NCBI GenBank assembly: GCA_951394405.1
Contig: OX596334.1
Coordinates: forward strand, 4,464,001-4,528,000
DNA: 64,000 nucleotides
Origin: Coprinellus micaceus
Lineage: Eukaryota > Basidiomycota > Agaricomycetes > Agaricales > Psathyrellaceae
Direction: 5' to 3'
In this document: in pieces, positions 20,816 to 32,000 of the stretch
How positions within the stretch are numbered: the first letter of the stretch is position 1
Layout of the letters: each line of letters begins with the position of its first letter
Made by a program: the position numbers and the translations under genes
Notes under the pieces: generated by a model
The model's input: only the letters and a program-made list of their open reading frames with translations
The model's database searches: none
What the model was told of the DNA's origin: nothing

Positions 20816-22610
20816 ATGGAACTAACAGAGGAAGAGTTCGGGTATTACTATGCGGCGATGACCATTTACTCGGTACACGAAGTCAGTCAGGTCCAACCCT
20901 GTGCCTTGAGGTTCCAGCTGATACTCGTCTTTCTAGTACATCCTTTGTACGTCGTCTCTTCGTCCTTGTGGCTCTGGTGGTCCCTGACCGCCATTTTATT
21001 TATTTAAAAAAGTGCCATTTTACACATTTTTTGTGAGTTAGCAGGCCATATTTCGGGGAGGTGGCATGCTAACAAACGAGGGGCAGGTATACTACTGGGC
21101 GACAACCATCGATGAAGAGGTTGGGAGTATATGCGAAGCTCGAGGGCGACATTTGCTGACTTTTCATAAGGTTTCAACCATCTTCCCTCAGAAATGGAGG
21201 CTCGGCAAGACACTCTTCGTGGTCTTGAGGTACTTTCCGTTCATGATCATTGCCATCGATCTATCTAGTACGCCCCAACCTCCATCTGACCAGTTCAGTG
21301 ACCATTGACGAGCAACCCTTTTTTGTCGCAGTGAACTACAGGACACACGCCGTCCTCTCTGTTCTGGTGAGCAACTTTATTTGGCATTTTATGACCTAAT
21401 GACCTAACGACCTAATGATGCTATTTACAAGGGGTGCAGAGCTTTGTTTCTCATGGAAATGAGTGAGTGAGGAATCTGATACTCGAAAGGAATGCCGTAT
21501 TGAAAGATCCGATTTCTAGTCGTCCTAAGGATTGTCGACTATGCGGGCGATCGTACGTGTACCGTCATTTCACTCTATAAGCCTATCTTTAGGCCTTGTA
21601 GCCCAGCTAACAGAGCCTCCCGGTTAGTAACCTTGCTACTTTGCCTATGGGCGCTTATGGGAGCGGGGAAACGGAGATATCTCTTCCTCCTTGCGCTCAT
21701 CTTCACTGCAATGCCCATTGCACTATCGGTCGTCTTCAGCAGCCTTAAAATGACAGAGCGTGAGTGGTGCATTCGCCAGACCCTCGTGCACAAACCTAAC
21801 AACTGGGCATTCATCGCTTTAAGCCGTACCACGGGAACCTTTGGATGAGCTGATCGGTTACCCGTGTGCCTGGGCAGCAACCGCAAAGGGTACTCAACAC
21901 TATGCTATCCTCCAATATGTCAATTCGGCAAAGACTGCTGGTGAGCATGGGGCATTCAAGTGGCCGACGAACTGACGGGTAATAAACCTTGCACCGAAAG
22001 TCCTTGCGATCGCAGCGACGATTGCTCTTTTCGTTCGCCACAGACGGCATACGGGATCGTTGTTGAAGATTTTGCGCCGGGATGGAGGGATTCACTATGC
22101 CACACTTACAGGTATATAGTCTGTGCTCTTCCCGAGTGAGTGTGAAGCTGAGTTCCACTCCAAGTGGTCCGAGTCTTGTTGGCGATCGCCAATACACCAA
22201 AGGTGACCTGGGTGGGTCTCGTTTGCTGCTTTCCCCAATTAAAATTTCTAACTATGCCTCGCTCCCACCTTAGGCCATTCAACGTCCGGAGCCAGCAGCG
22301 TACGTCACATCTCTCTCTGATCTCAATGCTATCTGATCATACAGCATCTGCCGCGAACCTCTTCACAGAGTAATTTACGGGTAAGGATCCGCTTCGCTTC
22401 GCCGCTGTGGTCTGCTTGCTAAAGCGACTGCGATCTCACAACAGGTTGGGAAGATTGGTTGTACCTGTTCTGGGGCAGCGACTCCTCCTTAACATTCGCA
22501 GAGTGGACTACATGGGCTCACGTCCGGTTGCCTCAACTTTATTATTCGCACCATCTTCCACCGACGAGGACTCACTCGAAGATAGCGACCGAACCATTAC
22601 GACGTACTGA
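20816..22610 (+). CDS. DUF6533 multi-pass membrane protein, gene 2
   Basis: Paralogue of gene 1. Exons readable: 20816-20872, 21087-21119, 21171-21267, 21332-21366, 21432-21462, 21520-21552, then about 21622 onward, with the last exon ending at 22610. Signatures: VYYWATTIDEEV, FPQKWRLGKTLFVVLRYF, a basic loop GAGKRRYLFL between helices, PREPLDELIGYPC, LRRDGGIHYATL and VPVLGQRLLLNIRRVDYMGS. The N-terminus MELTEEEFGYYYAAMTIYS is unlike the AVxTWRLQE start of genes 1, 3 and 4 and lacks the microexon junction. Either the true first exon lies upstream or this copy has a replaced 5' end. Function unknown. Confidence 0.8.
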
Positions 22611-22839
22611 GCTTGCTTGCCGTTGAGGAGGGCGTTATAAAAGTAGATTATTTATGCATTTGGGAAATAGGCGAGCATGACTAATGGGACAGCAACAGCG
22701 GGGTAGGGCGTGGCAGAGTCTGAACAATTCGCACAATTTGAAAGGTTTTAGAGTATGAGACTGGAATGAGAAGAAAGAACTGTAAGAAGGAAAGGGGACG
22801 CATGTTTGAGGGCACGCGCTCAGCGCTCGTGGTGGTGAC

Positions 22840-24326
22840 CCATGGATATATGGTCGTCCCGATTCCGGGAATTGGGAGCCTGTGCAGGCATGGCGTCGAA
22901 CGCTCATTCGCATACCGAGTCTTAGAGGCGACGCCATCAGTGTTGACCCCGCGATTTTATAGGTCTCCCAGCATCCTGCCGACGGGACCCACCCAGAACG
23001 TCACATCCACCTTCCCGAGCCACGCGATCGACCCTCCCTTCTTTCCTGAAGCCCTCCTAGCATCCTCGAAATCGACGGTCTCTCCCTTTGTGCCCTCGCT
23101 ATGTCCCTCTGTAAGGGTGCAAACGAGGATCTCGAGCTTAGGGCAGATAACGTCGATTTCTGCCGTTGACTCGTTCAGCTTAGGCGTAAAGTTTTGAAGC
23201 AGCGACGAATCTAGCGCAGTATGCGTGGCTTTGGGCTGGTCACCCGTTTGGGGGTGAACGTGCGGCTGCACAGTGATATCTAGGTCGTCCTCCGCTTGGA
23301 GGTCGAGCGATACGACGTTGGTGAGGTTCTCCAAGACAGAGGTGAATGCCGATTGAGTGAGGTGCGAGTAAATGAAGGAGAAGTGGGTGAGTTGAGCACC
23401 GTACCGACGAGCCCATTCGACCATAGGGCTGCTTGTCTCACCGAGAGGGGATGTGTGTGTATACAAGGCAGTGAGCCGGCGAACTCGGGGCGCGCTAAGA
23501 GCCCGTGGATGGTGAGGTCTCGAAGTTTAGGGATCCGGACAACCCGCCTCGAAGGATGCATGCTCTGAGAAACACCATTCGAAAATTGAATAACGCATCG
23601 TTCGAGGTTAGGTGTGATTGTGAGCACATTGAGGGCCTGATACGGCCCGAGGCGGGAGGTCTCGTGGGGGGAGCCGACAGAGAGGAAAACGAGTTTATCC
23701 CATCGAGCATGGATCCTGCATAGATCAGAGGCGGACATCGCCGCGGTCAAGGATGTCAGGCATGCTTGCTGCGCATCGATCTTCTCCTGGAGCGACTTCC
23801 AGTTCCCATTGCCGGTTATCCCCTCTTGATTGTAGGTAATGTCTATTTCAAGGTGTCGCAAACCTTTCGACGCCTGCGGGTTCTCGAGGGCCAGTTCGCC
23901 TGACGGGGAACTTGGATTCACCGGATAGCCAGGGGTTGCAATGCCGATGTGGGCCCACACGAGGGGGTTTACAATGGCGAGGTCCCGCCACTGCCGACAG
24001 ACGTGGCTGATAGAGACTGCCGATGGGAGAGCTTGAGCGAACGGCGGAGCGGTAGAAACCAACAGTAGGAAGATAGACACGAGAATATCATGGTAGGGTC
24101 GTCGAACGGGGCTGATGAGCTCGCGGTGCTTGGTGATGTACTCTACGTGGGCGTGCCTCTTCGCCAACAGCGCCTGGCGATGCTGGTCTCGCACTTCGAG
24201 TTCATCGTCAACCCCGTCTACCAGAACTTGGCACTTGTCGGTCAGCTGGTGGATGCTCGTGATCTCCGAGGTGTTGGGGACGTAGTTCGTGTCGAAGCGG
24301 TGAACGAATGGCGACGGTGGTTCCAT
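22840..24326 (-). pseudogene. Broken paralogue of the F-box gene at 41450-43291
   Basis: Starts like the intact copy (MEPPSPFVHRFDTNYVPNTS versus MESQSPFAQHFDTNYVPAAS) and keeps the F-box region SHVCRQWRDLAIVNPLVW. About 100 codons between the PVNP and GLRHLEI segments are missing relative to the paralogue. A small deletion near 23460 shifts the frame just before MVEWARRYGAQLTHFSF. An in-frame TAA (about 22960) falls after GRMLGDL, while similarity continues (RGVNTDGV, TPCLHRLPIPGIGTTI) for about 40 codons. The three lesions make it a pseudogene. Two large open frames across it overlap in different frames, as expected for a frameshift. Confidence 0.85.
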
Positions 24327-25836
24327 GGGAGAGACCAGCGAAAGGAAAAGGTGTCGGCGAGGTCTGCTTGAATGAACGACGCTGGAAGGGGGAGAAGAGG
24401 ATGATATCAATTCCGCAAGGTGTTAGCAGGCCAGGTGACCTGCGGGAATAGGCGCTCGACACGATGCTGGACCTCCACGAGGCAGGAGAAAAGATTCCCT
24501 TCGAATTTAAAATATGAACCTAGACTCTTGTTTCCGGGAGTTGGCAGTTATCCCGGGGTCAAAGGCTCCGCACGGCTCCTGCGGTGTACAAGCTCGGCTC
24601 CCTCCATCTCGAGTTACGGAGGAGAGATAGCGGGCGCTGGGAAAGGAGTTCCTGTCCCAGAGTTACATCGAGGTAGTCACTGGGGTTTAGAAGCTTCTCA
24701 ATTAAAGTACGCAGTTTCCCGTTCGAAGACAGTCTCTCGGAGTCTTGGTGTTCCAACCGCAAGTCACGACCCACAGCATGCCCGACCGCCATCTTGCTAA
24801 CCATCCAGGGAGGGAATAAGAGGTCATGGCGGCGCCGACGTGAGCTGTAGTAAGAGAGACGAGCAGAGGCCAAGCGGTACACGCTTGAAGGTCAAACTCA
24901 GAGGCAAGAACTCATGAAACGCAATTTCTTCCTGGGACCTTTTGACCATATTGGGTTGCCCGGGCCAGGGAACTTGAGCCTTGCCCTTTCCAGGAGGCTA
25001 TTCATCCACTTCGATGTCCGCTCCCTTTCACATTCTCCATAGTCCGGGTGACGAGGGTTTTGACACTTTCTAGACCCGGAGCACCCTAGTCCATATGGCC
25101 TCGAGAGCCGAACGACCCCCGGCCAGTGAAAACGAGCGGCAGGGGCTTAACTCGAGGATCAGTCAAGGACCGACGCGGCATTGGTTCATATGGACGAAGT
25201 TGGACTTCAAAGAGTGGGAGAGAAGGAGTGAGAAAAGAGGAGGGCCGGGAGGGAGATTACCTCGGGTGTGGGACCAAGGTGTTGCGTTGAGATTGGGGTT
25301 AACCCCAGGCGGGCACTGAAAGCGCGTCCGCCCTCCAGGCCACCGAAAAGCTGGGGGCTCAACCGCCTTTGTTGGTTTCCAGTCCAGTCATGACACGCCT
25401 CATTCCTCCAAGTACAGTGATTATTCCCTCGGTCTTCCTCGGGGCCTCGCCGTCTCACATTTTGCTCGAGAATTGGAATTCCGCCGTCCGGGTGCATGCG
25501 CTTGGTCCAGTTCATCGACCTCAATTAACATGTATCTGATCCTACCCCTTCAATACTGACCACAGGGACCGCCCCGCCACTCCACCCCCCCCCATGCAAT
25601 TGTGTAGCAAGGAGCCCCCGCAGGAACGACGCCGAGGGTGTTATGACAGTCCGGCCTGGGCGCTTATTTTGGCTTGGGACCATCCTGCATCATTCGAAAG
25701 CTGTGCGTGACTGACCACGTGTTTGCCTCGTTCCAAGCTTGGTGGACTGGCGGCGGTCAACCTGCTGGGAGGTGAGCCCCTTTCCATCTTACCATCATCA
25801 TCCTGGGTGAACCATCTTGTGGCTCCAGTGGTCCCA
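24327..25836. other. Intergenic, F-box pseudogene to NLR
   Basis: 1.5 kb of divergent upstream sequence for both flanking loci. Open frames are short and lack recognisable content. An additional 5' exon of the NLR could lie in 25720-25840. Confidence 0.4.
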
Positions 25837-28339
25837 ATGAATGACCCCAATCGGACAGCAGAGCAGGCGGAGGAGGGCGGTTCTGAGCGTGTACCTTTGG
25901 GTACTAGCACTGCGGCTATCGGGCCTGGTCATGTTACAAGTATGTTGAGGTTATCGCTTCGTACTCTGAGCTGATGTTCTTTGGGCCCTCGTTCGTTCGA
26001 CAGATCACAATTACTACGTGAACCACATTGGACAAGTACAGAATGCTCACTTCGGACCGAATTACGGTACGCGGCGGGCTTCAGCCCATGTTGCCTACCA
26101 CTTCTACTCGTTACTGAGGTGGCTTAATTGTCAATCAGGGTCAATCAATCGGAACTCCCCACACGATTCTGCGGATGGGGCGGGTCATTCACTTCCTCGG
26201 CAACTAGTGGTGCACGATAAAGGTCAGTCCATCTGTGTATTGGATGTAGGGTGACGTTTATTAACTTTTACATGATAAGACCTTTTCGCGATTCTCAACC
26301 CGATCACCGACGCCTCGCACACGCGCAATCGGAGGCTCTCGCCCCCCAACTCGGCGTGCTTGCCTGGGACAAGGCTCAAAGTGACGAAGAAGATTCGTTC
26401 ATGGGCAGGCAGCAGCCTCCTCTTCGGCAACCCACACATCATGTGGATCTTCGGCTATGCGGGCTGCGGAAAGTCGGCGATCGCTCAAGAGATGGCCAAG
26501 TACTTTGCAGGGGAGAAACGGTTGGCGGCTGCATTTTTTTTCTTCCGTGGCTCGGGGGAGAGAAGTAGGATCGCGCGATTCGTCGCCACCCTGGCAAGTC
26601 AGATCGCCATCTCGATTCCTGGAACGGCACCTATCATTGAAGCGGCAGTGAGGGCCAATCCCGCCCTGCTCACGACGTCGAGCACCTCGTTGACGGACCA
26701 GGTGGAGCAACTTGTTTTTAGGCCCATAAATGCGATCAAGTGGGATAAGATGGGCGCTTCCCTTCGCCAGGGGCCTTTCTTCATCGTCCTTGATGGCGTC
26801 GACGAGTGTGAAGACCGCGAGGACGTTGCAAACCTCATCGACCACATGATCCAATTCTTCGAGGGAAAGCCTCGTATTCCTCTGCGGTTCCTCGTTACCA
26901 GCCGAGTCGAGAACCACGTCCACCAGCGCCTTCACTTATCGAGGCAGGTTCGCCTGCTGGACCTCGTCAATCACACGTCGGACGAGGATATCCTGCGTGC
27001 CCTAGAAGCTGCGATCGAGAAGGAACAGCGTAGCCGTCTCTTCTCCGGTGACCGGTCATGGCCATCCAGCGAAGATAAAGTCAGGCTTGTCAAGCACATC
27101 GGAGGGTCGTACATCTTTATGACGACCATTCTCAAGGCCCTCTTCGACTCGACCAGCAACGACGGTCGCACCCCAATGGAATGTCTCCCTCTCGTTCTCG
27201 GAATGCGCCCAGACTTTGACGGGCTTTACAGGGCGATCCTGGAGCCTTGGCAGCATCTTCCCCATTTCTTCGACATCATCAGCATCATCGCGTTAGCGCT
27301 GGAGCCTCTATCCGTTGCTCAAATCTCGAACCTCTTGGGGGTTGAGACCGTAGCTGTTGTCAATGTTCTGCTTAACCTCCATGCGGTTCTACAGATTCCG
27401 GGAGACGATTGCACCCCCGTCACGGTTTGGCACACCTCTCTTCGTGATTTCCTTTGCTCTGAGGATCGTGCGGGTCATTTATTCGTAAACTATCGGTGCC
27501 TTGCATGCAGCTGCGTTTCGTTGAGCGCTGGCACATTTCCGCACCAGGAAGATTCTCCGGCCCTCGATTACGCAGAGCGCTTTGCTCAAATACACTGGGA
27601 AAGGTACGTGGAGTCGATGGACGGCAATACAAGTGCATTCGAACAAGAACTGGAAGCCATTATGTCGCATTTGCGAAGGACCTTTTCTGGCGAAACCGTG
27701 ACCATTTTCCATTTATACGTCATTGAGAAAATCTTTGAACACGCCAATAAGGTTTCGCTTCCTTGTGTAGGTCGAAAAACCGCAGGTAAATTAGATCAAC
27801 CTCTCTCTGTTCCTTGTATCCTGATTCCATTGGATTGTAGGCGACATGTGGGCAGGGCTTGGGATGGGAACCAACACCGGAAATTGGGAGGCGCTTCGTG
27901 TCGCCGTGGAAGCGAGTGCGGATATCGAATGGAAATTCTCAGGTGAGCCCGATCTGCCTCCTTTCACGGCAACAACGACCTGAGACCCGTCGCTCAAGGT
28001 ACTTCACATAATTCCTGCGTGGCGTTAAACGCAGCTTGCGCAAGCGGTCCGCTTGGTTTCGTCCAATTTCTACTTGACCGGGGAGCCCACCCTAATGGTA
28101 AAGGTGAAATATTTCGTGAAGACCGGAATGCTTTGCTGGAGGCTGACAACGGACGATGTAGACCATTCTGAGAAAACGCCCCTTCGTATCACATGTGAGA
28201 AGGAGCGGGCCCGGTGCGCAATACTGCTCTTGGATTCTGGCGCCAATGCGACTGAAGGTGCGTCCTAATTCCTGGGGAATTTCCGATCCCGTCGCGTTAT
28301 ACGAGCTCTGATTCATCCCGCTTGTACACGAACATTTAG

Positions 28340-28936
28340 ACAACGCAGCGGCTCTCCATGCACTGGGGTGTGTGCTATATCTACATTTCAAAGAAGCAGG
28401 AACCATTGTAGATCTAGACAGAGCAATTCGCCTGGAGAGGGAGGTGCTGAAGCATCATTCGCCGGGGCATCCAGACCGTGCCAAGTCCCAGAGGTCCCTC
28501 ACTGACTCCCTCTCCTCTCGCTTCGAGAAATCGGGCTTGATTCACGAGATGGACGAAGCGATTCTCCTGAAAAGAATGGTACTCGAGCATCGCCCACCGG
28601 AACACCCAGACCGTGCCGGATCTCTCCAGAGCCTCGCCGTCTACCTGTATGCCCGCTTCAAGAAGGTCGATTCCATGGATGACCTGGATAAGGCCATCCG
28701 CTTGGAGAGAGAGTTGCTCAAACTCTACCCACCAGGACATGCAGACCGTGCCAAATTCCTTCATAATCTCACCGCCTCCCTCCATTCCCGCTTGGAGAAG
28801 GTTGATTCCATAGATGACCGGGATGAGGCCATCCGCTTGGAGAGAGAAGCGCTCGAACTCTACCCACCGGGACATGCAGACCGTGCCAAATATCTCCAGA
28901 GTCTCGCTGCCTCCCTCCATTCCCGCTTGGAGAAGG
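28340..28936 (+). repeat. TPR-coding tandem repeats, part before the insertion
   Basis: About four to five 126-bp (42-codon) units, more diverged toward the 5' side. They end at the GGAGAAGG target site. Confidence 0.75.
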
Positions 28937-29062
28937 CAAGGGGGTCCGAACTTTGTAAGTTTGCACCAGACGTCGAAAAGTTTTCTTCAGCACCATGGGG
29001 GCAACTATCTATCTATACGTGGGACCTTTATACTAAATATAGTAAGACCAGACATCACGTGT

Positions 29063-32000
29063 TCACGCGCGCTTCGTCCCCCGCTTCAGTGGGACAGGCA
29101 CGCAGGACAGGCACTTCCACGATGGATCATTCTTTGGTGCTTGGGTGCAGGCCCTATGATACTGAAGGATAGATGGTCAGTCCCCACTCTGCTCAGAATT
29201 GGATAACACTCACATTTTGGGTTTCGCAACCCCGTTGAGCACACTTAACGATCGGGCTTGATTTGCTGTTGGGGTCAACAACTTCCCCGCAGATGCAGAC
29301 ATTGAGATGACCGCGATCTTTACGTTTGGGGACTCGTTTACCCCGCCCCAGATCGCTTCCATTGAGTTGGCCTGGATCGGGCGGTTTGGGGAGTACAGCG
29401 GCGATTATGTTGCTGGCTTCATCGGGGAACGGGGTTTGGTGGGTTGAGTGCGGCCTTGCGTCGTATTCTTCCTTCCCTTCTTCTTCCCTCCCGCCAGCTT
29501 CACCACTCTGAACCAAGTTGTGATCTACCAGCGCCGTGTCCTCCCTTGCTATGTCTACGGTTGCATGACGTGCATTTGGAGTGATCGAGATCCCCACGTT
29601 GGAGTCGTCGGGCGAGTAAGTGCCATTTTCGTACCCCCACATCGTGACATCCTCTTCGGATTCTCGCGACTCCGATTCCCTACGCTGTGCGTTGTCCTTG
29701 CTGCTGCGATCATCCTCACCACTTTCCAAATCGCCCTCGCCCTCACCACTCTCTTCACCATCGCCCCCACTCTCGCTACCGCTGATGTCGTTCACCCCAT
29801 GGCTCGCCTCGGTGTCTCTAGAGAGCACGAAAGATGGTAAGCCTCATCTTCTATTCCGATAAACAGATGGTGTTAAACATACCTTGGCAGGTTCTCGATG
29901 GTTGTATGGGCCTCGGAGATTGTGATTGCAGGTACGCCGCTCTTTTTCTTGCGCCGAGCGGCTTTTTTGTGTCGGTTGACCCAGAGGTGCTGCATGGCAT
30001 CGATTTCGTCGTCTTTGATTTCCCAAAGGCTGGCATACTGGGATACCATGTCAGGGGAATGGGTGCTGATAAGGTGCTCCCGCAGGTTGTACCGCCAGAC
30101 GACCTTTGGACACAAAGGGCAGAAGAGGGGGACGTTCGAACAAGGTGCGTTTGTGTCTGAGACCGCCGCTTTCCCCCATTGAAAGTTGACAAGTCTAGGG
30201 CACCCCGCAGACCGCTCCGTATCAACTCTTGGGTTCCCCTTCGCCCCCTTCCCTTTCAATAGGAAGTACGGACACAACGACGTTGGTCGAAGGCACATCC
30301 CGCAAGGCTGATCACCACGGCTGACCAACGGATCGAAGAGGATATGTGCCCCCATGTGTTCGAGCACACGCTGGGGTTTCTTAAGGTCTAATTCGATCGG
30401 TGGGGAGCAGGCCGTGCACTGAGAAATGTCCGAACCGTCCTCTCCAGCGTCAAGTGTTCCGTCGGCTGCATCAAGTTTCGCCAAGAAACATGCTTTCTCT
30501 GTGTGTAAATCCTTGTTAGTCTGATGGCTCGCTCTCGGGATGATAGGCGCTCGTATACTCACCATGTTCTTCACGATAGGGAAAATCGAGACTGGTGGCC
30601 ACCCTGGGTAGCTGCTTCAGCTCTGTACGTGTTAGGCGTTGGGCAAGGAGCGAGGCCGTAGCGACGAGGAATGCGGACTTGAAGAGATAAAAGGGTTTAG
30701 TCGCTGCGTCGGAGAGCTCGGGGTTGAGGGGTTCAACAAGCCTTCCAGGGATGTCGAGCGTCCTTCCAGGGACGACGCAGGTGCGCCAATCGAAAGATAT
30801 GTCTTGACCGTCATCTAATTTCGCCGGACGCAGGCCAATAACTTGAAACGATATCTTTACCGCCGGCTCGACAAGAAGGTTATGCCCGATCCTATCGATC
30901 CACTGGCCGTCGTACCGAATCCCGTTCACCTCGCCAAGGATGAGCCAGAGGTGGTCTTGACTGTGGACGAGGGCCGCAATGGGGTCGTGGATGAGGAGGA
31001 GGTGCGAGTCGCTATCGTAGCTGTTTGTTTGCTGGGCTTGCGAGGAATTGTAGCGCTCGACCTCCTGTACGCGCTTCAGTCGATCTGTTGAGCTGACCTT
31101 CCGTCGGTAGCGCCCTAGATATGCCAAGGCCTTTGCTTTGGACATGATCTTGCCCTCCACGGAGACCGTAGGGTCAAATCGAGCACCCCCCGATCCTTCA
31201 GCTCCATCCGCAATATTGCTGGCTACGGCCTGAAGTTCATCCTCGACGTCAACGTGAGTTTCAGTTGAGGTTACGCTGGTGGGTGGTGCATCTTGTGGGG
31301 TCGCTGAGCCGGGTGTCGTGGCCTTCATGAGCAGCGCCTCGCTACTCTCATCGATGTCATCAGCATCAAGGTTGGCATTCACGAGAAGCTGTCCGTCTGG
31401 CGCCAACATGTGGATGGACATGTCCTCATCCGCCTGCTTGAGAATTGCGGCTGCAGGGATGTATTCCGCCTCAGCCATGGCTCGGCCTCGTCGCCAGCAG
31501 GTGAGTAGTGTCACGTCGCTAACCGTGTACGACCTTCCAGTCAAATACTTCGGACTGAGGTGGTCCGCAGAGGTTGGAACCTCTGACCCTAGCCGTGACA
31601 TGGTGGGCATTGCAAGCCGGCGAGGTCCGTGGTCCCACTGCGGACGTAAAGCAAGGATCTCCGAGATGTCGATGAGGCCTCCAACCCGTTCGCAAATCTG
31701 TAGTGTGTCGAGATTGGAGTCGTTGCCAACTACTGTGCGCAAGATGCCAAATTGGATCTCGAGTCGGTCTGTTCCTAGGAGGATGATGAAGAAACAAGCA
31801 TTTGGCGTGTCGACTTTTGCCTTCGCAACGCAGAAGAAGACATTTTTAATCATGAGAATGATGTCGATGTATAGGAGAGTGGGGATGAATTCTTTGCCGG
31901 CAGTCTTGTATAGCACAAAGAGGAGATGTGCGGCTGCGCTCAGATGTTCTAGCTGCTCTTCGAGGGAAAGGTCTACACATATGTATGCATAGACGAGGTG

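Noticed and set aside
31279..31992. Plus-strand 237-codon frame inside the transposon
   Set aside because: It overlaps the transposase exon 30563-32627 on the other strand and shows no family features.
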